The position numbers and the translations under genes are program-made. Of a DNA stretch of 64,000 nt, positions 25,915 to 33,125 are shown one piece after another. The notes under the pieces were generated by a model. That model worked only from the letters and a program-made list of their open reading frames with translations, was not told where the DNA came from and did not search any database. Origin of the DNA: Pseudomonas sp. RIT-PI-AD (GTDB taxonomy: Bacteria > Pseudomonadota > Gammaproteobacteria > Pseudomonadales > Pseudomonadaceae); assembly GCF_025642785.1 (NCBI RefSeq), contig NZ_JANZKU010000022.1:17553-81552 (forward strand), given 5' to 3'. Numbering within the stretch: position 1 is the first letter of the stretch; every line of letters starts with the position of its first letter.

Positions 25915-28068
25915 TCAGCGCGGCGCCGCGCCCGTCGGCGCCGGCCCGGTCTCCCTCAGGCCGGTCAGCAGCAGCTTGCGGTAGAGCTGCTCGCGCACAC
26001 CCTCGGCCTGCTCCAGGCCCATGCGTTGCAGGTGCTCGGCGAAAGGCGCCGGGTCCGTCGATTCGAACAGCGTGGCCATGCCCAGCTCGACGATTTCGCT
26101 GAGCTTGAGTTTGCTCTTCAGCCACTTCAGCGCCCGCAGCAAGGCTTGCTCGACCGGCGTGAAGTCGCAGCCCAGCGGGTATTCGGGAAACAGCGCGGGA
26201 TGCTCCGCCTGCAAGGCCAGCAGGCGCCAGGGCGTGTTCTGCCGGTAGGCCTCGTCGAGGCGGAAATCAGCGGCGAGCTTGCCGGCCTTGCGCGCCTGTT
26301 CGATGAGTTCGTCCTGGAAACGCGAATCGGCGATCTGCAGCAGCGCCTCGATCACCTCGGCGTCGTTCTTGCCGCGCAGGTCGGCGATGCCGTACTCGGT
26401 CACCACGATGTCGCGCAGGTGCCGCGGGACGGTGGTGTGGGCGTATTGCCAGACGATGTTGGACGTTACCTCGCCGCCGGACTCGCGCCAGCTGCGCAGC
26501 ATCAGGATCGAGCGCGCGCCCTCCAGTTCGTGGGCCTGGGCGACGAAATCGTACTGCCCGCCCACGCCGCTGATGACCTGCCCGTTCTCCAATTGATCGG
26601 CGGCGCTGGCGCCGAGCAGGGTGACCTTGAAGCAGCTGTTGACGAAGCGTGCGTGTCGCCGCTGCGCGCGTTTCAGCGCTTCGTCGCCGTAGAGACGGTT
26701 GATGTAGCTGATGGCGCCCATGCCGATGCGCGCGCGCTGCGCTTCCGGCAACTCGTGTAGCCGCCGGTAGAAGTCCCGCGGACCGAGGAAGAAACCGCCG
26801 TGTACGCACTGGCCACGGACCGCGCCCCGATGGGCGTCGAGACCGGCGCGGGTGGCCGGGTCCTCGAGGTCCGCCGCCAGGGAGCGGCCGTCCGGCAGGC
26901 GCAGTCGCCCGTCCTGGAGCGCCACGCCGGGGTCCAGCAGGCCATGGCGTTGCAGCCCCTCCAGCGCCGCGACATCCAGGTTCGTGGGGAAACCCGCCTC
27001 GGCCAGGGCGTCCCAGTCCTGCAGCCGCCCCTCGGCGCTCAGGCCGCCGGCCTCGGCCAGGCGTTGCAGGCGCAGGTCGTCGTAGACCGCGCGGCTCACC
27101 ACGCCGGCCTCCATCAGCGCCAGCATGCCGAGCACGAACATTTCGCTGCACCCGTAGAGGCCCTGGCTGAAAGAGTCGCAGCCGCCTTCGTCGGCCAGCA
27201 GCGCGCCCCAGCGCTGCGGCACCTGCAAGCCGTCGAGCGCGGCGCGGTAAGCGGCGTTGTCGGTCTGGCGGGCCAGCAATGCGGCGGCCAGGGCATCGCC
27301 CATGGCGCCGATGCCGATCTGCAAGGTGCCGCCGTCGCGGACCAGGGCGCTGGCGTACAGCCCGATGGCGTGGTCCTGGGGGTCGACCGGCATGTTCGGC
27401 GTGGAAAACAGCCGGCGCCGCTCGGCCGGCTCGATCAGCAGGTCGAAGCGCTCGACGGCCACCTCGGCGCCTCCGAGCATGTAGGGCAGCTCACCGTGCG
27501 CCTGGGCGATGCAGAGCAGGGACTCGCCGGCGGCGCGGCGGGCATCCAGCAACGGCAGCAGGTCGAGGGTGATGTCCGGGTTGCAGCTCAGGCTCAGTCG
27601 CCCGGGCGAAGCCTCGCGGCGGGCCACCAGCTGGGCGATCACGTTGATGCCCTTGCGGTCGAGGTCCCGGGCCACCTTGCTGTAGTTGAGGCTGACGTAA
27701 TGCTGCTGGGCGAGCGGATTGCCCATCTGGCTGCCGGGTTGCAGGTAGAACTCTTCCACCTGCACGTTGGCCGGCAACTCGCCGCAACGCAGATCGGTGA
27801 GGTAGTCGAGTTCCGGCGCGTCGGCGAACACCCGGCGGAAGAAGGGTCCGCTGAAGCGCTGCTCGAGTTCGCTGCCGGGCTGCGGGCGGGACAGCGACAG
27901 GGCGGTGTAGATGACCAGCCGACGCTGCGGCTGCGCCTTGATCCGTTGGTACAGGGCATTGACGAAGGCGCAGGGTTTGCCCAGGCCGAGTGGCAGGCCC
28001 AGGCGGATGGGCCCCTGGATGCGATTCAGGACCTGATCGACGGCCTCTTCCAGCGAACATGCGGACAC
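25915..28068 (-). CDS. Acetyl-CoA hydrolase/transferase family protein
   Basis: 717 residues from GTG 28068, chosen because GAGGAGAAG precedes it; a 735-residue frame from 28122 lacks a ribosome binding site. The family glutamate that forms the CoA thioester is probably E309 (GCSEMFVLGMLALMEAGVV). A glycine-rich segment LQIGIGAMGDALAAALL lies before it and ISGVGGQYDFVAQAHELEGARSI after it, as in class I acetate/4-hydroxybutyrate CoA-transferases. Typical members have about 430-500 residues; here roughly 200 extra residues are spread through an N-terminal extension, insertions (about 370-430) and a C-terminal helical tail. A CoA transfer or hydrolysis role is likely; the acyl group is unknown. 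Confidence 0.83.
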   Translation of the reverse strand: MSACSLEEAVDQVLNRIQGPIRLGLPLGLGKPCAFVNALYQRIKAQPQRRLVIYTALSLSRPQPGSELEQRFSGPFFRRVFADAPELDYLTDLRCGELPANVQVEEFYLQPGSQMGNPLAQQHYVSLNYSKVARDLDRKGINVIAQLVARREASPGRLSLSCNPDITLDLLPLLDARRAAGESLLCIAQAHGELPYMLGGAEVAVERFDLLIEPAERRRLFSTPNMPVDPQDHAIGLYASALVRDGGTLQIGIGAMGDALAAALLARQTDNAAYRAALDGLQVPQRWGALLADEGGCDSFSQGLYGCSEMFVLGMLALMEAGVVSRAVYDDLRLQRLAEAGGLSAEGRLQDWDALAEAGFPTNLDVAALEGLQRHGLLDPGVALQDGRLRLPDGRSLAADLEDPATRAGLDAHRGAVRGQCVHGGFFLGPRDFYRRLHELPEAQRARIGMGAISYINRLYGDEALKRAQRRHARFVNSCFKVTLLGASAADQLENGQVISGVGGQYDFVAQAHELEGARSILMLRSWRESGGEVTSNIVWQYAHTTVPRHLRDIVVTEYGIADLRGKNDAEVIEALLQIADSRFQDELIEQARKAGKLAADFRLDEAYRQNTPWRLLALQAEHPALFPEYPLGCDFTPVEQALLRALKWLKSKLKLSEIVELGMATLFESTDPAPFAEHLQRMGLEQAEGVREQLYRKLLLTGLRETGPAPTGAAPR

Positions 28069-28152
28069 GGGTGCTTCTCCTCGGCGACAGCGTGCCGGTT
28101 TGGACCCGGCGAAGTCGCGCATTGCTCACCCTGTCTGCGCGCCAGAAACGAC

Positions 28153-28174
28153 GAAGCCGCCCGGAGGCGGCTTC
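28153..28174 (-). terminator. Terminator hairpin downstream of cycB
   Basis: GAAGCCGCC (28153-28161) and GGCGGCTTC (28166-28174) form a 9-base stem with a 4-base loop, 18 bases beyond the cycB stop on the minus strand. A short T-rich stretch (GTCGTTTCT) follows on that strand. Confidence 0.75.
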
Positions 28175-28191
28175 GAGGCACAGCGCCGGAC

Positions 28192-28614
28192 TCAGAGCCC
28201 GGACATTTTCTTGATGGTGGCTTTCAGCTCATCATCGCTGCAATCGGCGCAGGTGCCTTTCGGCGGCATGCTGTTGATGCCGGTGATCGCCTTGGCGAGG
28301 ATGCCGTCCAGACCGCCCTGGTGATCAGCGCGCTCCTTCCAGGCAGCGGCGTCGCCGATTTTCGGCGCGCCCAGCACACCCGCGGAGTGGCAGGCGCCAC
28401 AATGCTTGGCGATGATGTCGTCGGGGGTGCGCGCACCGCCGCCGGCACTGGCTGCGACCGCCTCGATACCCTTGCACTCTTCGCCCATCACGCAGACTTC
28501 ACCCACCGGCTTGATGCGCTCGGCGATGTCGTCGTTGGTCGCGGCCTGAGCGCTTACCGCCCACAGGGCCAAGACGGCAGCCTGCGCCGCCAGCATTTTC
28601 TTGATTAGGTTCAC
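28192..28614 (-). CDS. cycB: Cytochrome c5 (CycB)
   Basis: A 140-residue monohaem periplasmic cytochrome. The signal peptide is MNLIKKMLAAQAAVLALWAVSAQA, cleaved before ATNDD. The haem motif is CGACH, the distal Met ligand is in SMPPKGTC and the CADC near the C-terminus is the extra cysteine pair of cytochrome c5. The GTG start at 28614 follows GAGGG on the minus strand; a longer frame has no function. It lies downstream of pauR. It probably acts as an electron carrier to terminal oxidases. Confidence 0.92.
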   Translation of the reverse strand: MNLIKKMLAAQAAVLALWAVSAQAATNDDIAERIKPVGEVCVMGEECKGIEAVAASAGGGARTPDDIIAKHCGACHSAGVLGAPKIGDAAAWKERADHQGGLDGILAKAITGINSMPPKGTCADCSDDELKATIKKMSGL

Positions 28615-28781
28615 CCTTACACCCTCATCGTGGCTAGTCACGCCCGCGGCCACGGTTTCGCGGGCGGGCGCCAGTATACCGGTAAGACCGCTACATCGAA
28701 ACAACCCTGCGCCTCGCAAGGGCTTGCGGCATGGGGTCGCAGCGGCCGCTGCGCTGCCGGACGGGATGCGTCGCGGGTAGG

Positions 28782-29330
28782 TCAGAAGTTCGCCGGAGTG
28801 GTGGCGCTGATCAGGCGCGCCGGCACGTCGTAGGGATTGCGGAAACGGTGCGGCTTGTTGCTCTCGAAATAGTAGCTGTCGCCGCTTTCGAGGACATAGA
28901 CCTCACGCCCGACGGTGAGCTCGAGGCGGCCGTCGACCAGCATGCCGGCCTCTTCGCCGTCGTGGTTGAGCATCTCGTCGCCGGTGTCCGAACCTGGCGG
29001 ATAGGTCTCGTCGAGGAAGGCGATGGTGCGGGACGGATGGGCCTTGCCGATCAGCTTCATGGTGACCGCGCCGCTGGAGATGTCGACCAGTTCGTCCGCC
29101 CGGTAGACCACCTGGATCGGGTTGTCCTGCTCGAAGTCGATGGAAAAGAACTCCACCAGCGACATCGGGATACCGCTCAGCACCTTCTTCAGCGAGCTGA
29201 TGGAAGGACTGACGCTGTTCTTCTCGATCATGGAAATGGTGCTGTTGGTGACGCCCGCCCGCTTGGCGAGTTCGCGCTGGGAAAGGCCTTTGAGCTTGCG
29301 GATGGCTTGCAGTCGAACACCGACGTCCAA
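28782..29330 (-). CDS. pauR: PauR-type HTH-cupin repressor of polyamine catabolism
   Basis: 182 residues. An N-terminal XRE-type helix-turn-helix (LQAIRKLKGLSQRELAKRAGVTNSTISMIEKN, 7-38) is joined to a C-terminal cupin barrel (about 105-178, GRLELTVGREVYVLESGDSYYFESNKPHRFRN). This is the architecture of PuuR and of Pseudomonas PauR, the repressor of gamma-glutamyl-polyamine pathway genes, and its position between cycB and dadX matches pauR. Its own promoter carries an inverted repeat also found at two other pau-type genes in this window, consistent with autorepression. Confidence 0.9.
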   Translation of the reverse strand: MDVGVRLQAIRKLKGLSQRELAKRAGVTNSTISMIEKNSVSPSISSLKKVLSGIPMSLVEFFSIDFEQDNPIQVVYRADELVDISSGAVTMKLIGKAHPSRTIAFLDETYPPGSDTGDEMLNHDGEEAGMLVDGRLELTVGREVYVLESGDSYYFESNKPHRFRNPYDVPARLISATTPANF

Positions 29331-29374
29331 GGGTGGAGTCCTCCTTATGGGCAGAGGGAGTCGAAGGTCGCGGT

Positions 29375-29405
29375 ATCATGGCAACAGTGTTCAGTATTTA
29401 CAACA
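29375..29405 (-). promoter_or_regulatory. pauR promoter with candidate operator
   Basis: On the minus strand TTGTAA (29403-29398) and CATGAT (29380-29375), 17 bases apart, make a plausible sigma-70 promoter. The inverted repeat TGTTCAGTATTTACAACA (29388-29405, half-sites TGTT/AACA, 10-base spacing) overlaps the -35 and the spacer, where a bound repressor would block RNA polymerase. Confidence 0.55.
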
Positions 29406-29436
29406 CACCGCCCGTAAATTCTGCCCAGCCGGACTC

Positions 29437-30525
29437 TCAGCCTGCGGAATAGAGCGTCTGCACCCGGCGCAGGTTGCAGAACAACTGGTAGGGGATGGTC
29501 CCGGCCGCGGCGGCCACCTCGCCGGCGCCGACTTCCCGCCCCCAGAGCTCGACCCGGCTGCCGAGGCCGGCCGCGGGCAGGTCGCTGAGGTCGACGGTGA
29601 GCATGTCCATGGAAACCCGGCCGATCAGCCGGCTGCGCCGGCCGTCGATGCTCACCGGCGTGCCGCTCGGCGCGTGCCGCGGATAACCGTCGGCGTAGCC
29701 CATGGCGACCACCCCGACACGGGTCGGACGCTCGGTGACGAAGCGGGCGCCGTAGCCGATGGGTTCGCCGGCCGCCAGTTCGCGCACGCAGATGATCTTC
29801 GATTCCAGGGTCATCACCGGACGCAGACGGGCGGCCTGCTCCTGGGGGCCCTCGAAAGGGCTGGCGCCGTAGATCATCAGCCCGGCGCGGACCCAGTCGT
29901 CCGGGCGCTGGCGCGGGGTCAACTGCGGCCAGCGCAGCAGGCCGGGCGAGTTGCATAGGCTGATCTCGGCCTGCAGCCCGGCGCTGGCGTGGGCGAAGGT
30001 CGCCAGTTGTTCGGCGCTGCGCGGGCTCTCGGGTTCGTCGGCGCTGGAAAAGTGGCTCATCAGCACGATCTTGGCGACCTTGCCGCTGGCCATCAGCCGG
30101 TGGTAGGCCTCGCGGTACTCGGCCGGGTGCAGGCCGACACGGTGCATGCCGGTGTCCAGCTTGAGCCAGACGTTCAGCGGCCGGTTCAGGCGGGTGCGCT
30201 CGATGGCCTCGATCTGCCAGGTGGAATGCACCACGCACCAGAGGTCGTGCTGGTCGATCAGCTTCAGTTCGTCGGCCTCGAAAAAGCCTTCGAGCAGCAG
30301 GATCGGGTTGCGCAGGGTCGCGTAGCGCAGCTCCAGGGCTTCCTCGATGCAGGCCACCGCGAAGCCGTCCGCACTACCCTGCAGGGCCTGAGCGCAACGC
30401 ACCGCGCCGTGCCCATAGGCGTCGGCCTTGATCACCGCCAGGGCGCGCGCGCCGCTGATTTCACGCGCCAGTTGATAGTTGTGGCGAAGGGCCTGGAGGT
30501 CGATGAGGGCACGGGCGGGACGCAT
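29437..30525 (-). CDS. dadX: Catabolic alanine racemase DadX
   Basis: A 362-residue PLP enzyme that interconverts L- and D-alanine so that DadA can deaminate the D-form. Lys33 in [10 protein letters not shown] binds PLP and the second catalytic residue is the Tyr in IGYGARF. The alanine racemase N-terminal barrel (about 5-225) and C-terminal beta domain (about 235-360) are complete. Start ATG 30525 matches family length although its ribosome binding site is weak. It follows ridA on the same strand after 162 bases with two strong hairpins, which may set its expression relative to dadA. Confidence 0.95.
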   Translation of the reverse strand: MRPARALIDLQALRHNYQLAREISGARALAVIKADAYGHGAVRCAQALQGSADGFAVACIEEALELRYATLRNPILLLEGFFEADELKLIDQHDLWCVVHSTWQIEAIERTRLNRPLNVWLKLDTGMHRVGLHPAEYREAYHRLMASGKVAKIVLMSHFSSADEPESPRSAEQLATFAHASAGLQAEISLCNSPGLLRWPQLTPRQRPDDWVRAGLMIYGASPFEGPQEQAARLRPVMTLESKIICVRELAAGEPIGYGARFVTERPTRVGVVAMGYADGYPRHAPSGTPVSIDGRRSRLIGRVSMDMLTVDLSDLPAAGLGSRVELWGREVGAGEVAAAAGTIPYQLFCNLRRVQTLYSAG

Positions 30526-30624
30526 GGCGATGGATTCTGGTCTTTTCAACGATGAGGTAGGACCCCGGCGGGATGCGCCAGGCATGGGTGCCGCGAGAGC
30601 GGCGCTAAAGTGGCGATGAGACGT

Positions 30625-30682
30625 CGGCCGCGCATGACACGCGGCCGGGTTTTCAAGGCGCTCGCCGGGACCGGCGAGCGCC
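30625..30682 (-). terminator. Two strong hairpins between ridA and dadX
   Basis: GGCGCTCGCCGG (30657-30668) pairs perfectly with CCGGCGAGCGCC (30671-30682), six bases past the ridA stop on the minus strand, followed there by TTGAAAAC. A second stem, CGGCCGCG (30625-30632) with CGCGGCCG (30640-30647), follows. The first is a likely partial terminator or attenuator in the dadA-ridA-dadX transcript. Confidence 0.7.
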
Positions 30683-30687
30683 GGGGA

Positions 30688-31041
30688 TCACGGCAGGGCG
30701 GCGATCACCGAGAGTTCGACGAGGATGTCCGGCTCGCACAACTTGGCCTGGACCGTCGCCCGGGCCGGCGCGACGCCCTGGGGCAGCCAGGCGTCCCAGA
30801 CCGCGTTCATGCCGGCGAAATGCGCGTCGATGTCCTTCAGGTAGATGGTCACCGAGAGGATGCGCGTGCTATCGGTGCCGGCCTCGCCGAGCAGACGCTC
30901 GATGTGCGTCAGGGTCTCGCGGGTCTGTTGCTCGATGCCCGCGCTCAGGTCGTCGGCCACTTGGCCCGCCAGGTAGACGGTGCTGTTGTGGATCACGATC
31001 TGGCTCATGCGGGCATTAGTGTGCTGTCGCTGGATTGACAT
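30688..31041 (-). CDS. RidA/YjgF-family protein in the dad operon
   Basis: 117 residues with the RidA (YjgF/YER057c/UK114) fold. RidA proteins hydrolyse reactive 2-aminoacrylate and related enamine/imine intermediates. Here it probably clears imines made by DadA. The conserved substrate-binding Arg is in [25 protein letters not shown]. Start ATG 31041 lies inside the last codons of dadA (26-base overlap); a second [11 protein letters not shown], lies 11 codons in. It is positioned between dadA and dadX as in other pseudomonads. Confidence 0.92.
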   Translation of the reverse strand: MSIQRQHTNARMSQIVIHNSTVYLAGQVADDLSAGIEQQTRETLTHIERLLGEAGTDSTRILSVTIYLKDIDAHFAGMNAVWDAWLPQGVAPARATVQAKLCEPDILVELSVIAALP

Positions 31042-32314
31042 GTTTGCGGCTCTCCTTGGAATGGCTGTAGCGGAAGATATCCAGACCCTCGGCGCTGATC
31101 TGGGGACGTTTCTTCGCCATCAGGTCGGCGAGGAAACGGCCAGAACCGCAGGCCATGGTCCAGCCCAGGGTGCCGTGACCGGTGTTGAGGAACAAGTTCG
31201 CGTAGGGGGTCGCGCCCACGATCGGCGTGCCGTCAGGGGTGGCGGGACGCAAACCGGTCCAGAATTCCGCCTGGCCGAGGTCGCCTCCACGGGGATAGAG
31301 GTCGTTGACGATCATGTCCAGGGTCGCGCGGCGACGCGGATCGAGGTTGAGATCGAAGCCGGAGATCTCCGCCATGCCGCCGACGCGGATGCGCTGGTCG
31401 AAACGGGTGATGGCGACCTTGTAAGTCTCGTCGAGGATGGTCGAGGCCGGCGCCATGGCCGGGTCGGTGATCGGCACGGTCAGGGAGTAACCCTTGAGTG
31501 GGTACACCGGCGCCTTGATGCCGAGCGGCTTGAGCAACTGCGGCGAATAGCTGCCGAGGGCCAGGACATAGCGGTCGGCGGTTTCCAGCTTGCCATCGAC
31601 CCAGACCCCGTTGATGCGATCGCCGGCGAAGTCGAGGCGCTCGATGGTGCGGCCGAAGCGGAACTCGACGCCCAGGCCGCGGGCCATTTCGGCCAGCTTG
31701 GCAGTGAATATCTGGCAGTCGCCGGTCTGGTCGTTGGGCAGGCGCAGGGCCCCGGCGAGCTTCTCGGTGACCCCGTCCAGGGCGGGCTCGACGCGGGCGA
31801 TGCCGGCGCGGTCGAGGACCTCGTAAGGCACGCCGGACTGTTCCAGCACGGAGATGTCCTTGGCCGCGTTGTCCAGCTGCGCCTGGGTGCGGAACAGCTG
31901 GGTGGTCCCGAGCTGGCGCCCCTCATAGGCGATGCCGGTTTCGGCGCGCAGCTCGTCGAGGCAGTCGCGGCTGTATTCCGACAGGCGCACCATGCGTTCC
32001 TTGTTCACCGCGTAGCGGCTCGCGGTGCAGTTTCGCAGCATCTGCGCCATCCACAGGTACTGGTCGATGTCGCCGGTCATCTTGATCGCCAGGGGCGCGT
32101 GTTTCTGCAGCAACCACTTGATCGCCTTGAAGGGCACGCCGGGCGCGGCCCAGGGCGAGGCGTAGCCGGGCGAGACCTGGCCGGCGTTGGCGAAGCTGGT
32201 TTCCAGGGCGGGAGCCGGCTGGCGATCGATGACCACCACCTCGAAACCGGCACGGGCCAGATAATAAGCACTGGCGGTCCCGATGACCCCGCTGCCGAGC
32301 ACCATTACACGCAT
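31016..32314 (-). CDS. dadA: D-amino acid dehydrogenase small subunit DadA
   Basis: A 432-residue FAD enzyme that oxidises D-alanine and other D-amino acids to 2-oxo acids and ammonia, passing electrons to the membrane quinone pool. The dinucleotide-binding motif [19 protein letters not shown] opens the protein and the C-terminal FAD contact [17 protein letters not shown] is intact. GAGGAGGCG precedes the ATG. It is the first gene of a dadA-ridA-dadX unit expected to be activated by DadR with alanine. Confidence 0.96.
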   Translation of the reverse strand: MRVMVLGSGVIGTASAYYLARAGFEVVVIDRQPAPALETSFANAGQVSPGYASPWAAPGVPFKAIKWLLQKHAPLAIKMTGDIDQYLWMAQMLRNCTASRYAVNKERMVRLSEYSRDCLDELRAETGIAYEGRQLGTTQLFRTQAQLDNAAKDISVLEQSGVPYEVLDRAGIARVEPALDGVTEKLAGALRLPNDQTGDCQIFTAKLAEMARGLGVEFRFGRTIERLDFAGDRINGVWVDGKLETADRYVLALGSYSPQLLKPLGIKAPVYPLKGYSLTVPITDPAMAPASTILDETYKVAITRFDQRIRVGGMAEISGFDLNLDPRRRATLDMIVNDLYPRGGDLGQAEFWTGLRPATPDGTPIVGATPYANLFLNTGHGTLGWTMACGSGRFLADLMAKKRPQISAEGLDIFRYSHSKESRKHVNPATAH

Positions 32315-32375
32315 GTTCGCCTCCTCGCCACGGGACTGCCGCGACCGTCATTATTTTTGGAACACAGATGCGCGC

Positions 32376-32381
32376 AGTATA
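32376..32381 (-). promoter_or_regulatory. Candidate -10 of the dadA promoter
   Basis: TATACT on the minus strand, 62 bases upstream of the dadA ATG, is a good -10. The region 17 bases further up (GAAAAG) is a poor -35, as expected for a promoter needing an activator such as DadR. The AT-rich stretch upstream (about 32400-32440) may hold the Lrp-type binding sites. Confidence 0.4.
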
Positions 32382-32544
32382 GGAAGCCGACACCAGGGCT
32401 TTTCACCATTTACACCGGGATATTTGGCGTTAATTCAGGGCGAAAGGCCTTTCGACGGAGGCGCATCCACCGGCTTCCCTGCCCTTTCGCGCGAAGTTCA
32501 GCGGTTACGCGCGCATCCGTCGCCGACCGCGCGCGGCTACCGGC

Positions 32545-32889
32545 TCACTTGCGCACCCACTTGCCGTTGACCTGGATGTACTGGCCCGCGGGGGTCTTTT
32601 CCAGCGCCTTCTGCCCGGCCAGGGCCTCGACGTCGCCCAGTTGCAGGCCGTTGTCCTTGGCCAGGCGCTGGTATTCGCCGCGCCGGGCCTCGTTGATCAG
32701 GCGGGCGATCTCCGCCCCCTGGGTGTCACCGGCGACCACCCCAAGGTAGCCGTCGGGCTGCTCGCCGACCTGGCCGCTCTGCTTGGCCTGGCCCAGGCCG
32801 GACATGGCTTCGTTGAGGCTCATCGCCAGGGCCGGCAGGCTGATGCAGATCGCCAGCAGGCCGCCGATCCATTTGCTACGCAGTGTCAT
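32545..32889 (-). CDS. ydbL: YdbL/DUF1318-family periplasmic protein
   Basis: 114 residues with a signal peptide (about 1-22, ending ALA/MSLNEA). The mature protein is the DUF1318 type: ARLINEARRGEYQRLAKDNG and KALEKTPAGQYIQVNGKWVRK are the family ends. It is the third gene of a ydbH-ynbE-ydbL operon, 19 bases after ynbE. In E. coli YdbL modulates the YdbH-YnbE bridge that moves phospholipids to the outer membrane. Confidence 0.9.
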   Translation of the reverse strand: MTLRSKWIGGLLAICISLPALAMSLNEAMSGLGQAKQSGQVGEQPDGYLGVVAGDTQGAEIARLINEARRGEYQRLAKDNGLQLGDVEALAGQKALEKTPAGQYIQVNGKWVRK

Positions 32890-32908
32890 GAAACCTCCTC
32901 GGGGCGGC

Positions 32909-33100
32909 TCAGAAGAGGCCGCTGGATTCGTTGATGATGCCGTCCAGGGCCTTGTCGACCTTGATGTAGATTTCGTGCTCGATCTTCACGTTCAGGTTGA
33001 TGTTGATCGGCTCGTTGGGCACGGCGAGCTGCACGGTGGGCGTACAGCCCAGGTTCAGGCCGCCCAGCAGCAGGAAGACGAGGAACGCGCGCAGGCGCAT
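32909..33100 (-). CDS. ynbE: YnbE-like small lipoprotein
   Basis: 63 residues. A short signal sequence ends LNLGC, so Cys19 is the probable lipidation site, though Asn at -3 makes the lipobox slightly unusual. The mature part, TPTVQL, PNEPININLNVKIEHEIYIK and VDKAL, matches YnbE very closely. In E. coli YnbE is the outer-membrane partner that contacts the C-terminus of YdbH. It lies 25 bases downstream of ydbH and 19 before ydbL. Confidence 0.92.
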   Translation of the reverse strand: MRLRAFLVFLLLGGLNLGCTPTVQLAVPNEPININLNVKIEHEIYIKVDKALDGIINESSGLF

Positions 33101-33125
33101 AGGCAGGGTTCTCCAGGCGAGGGGG

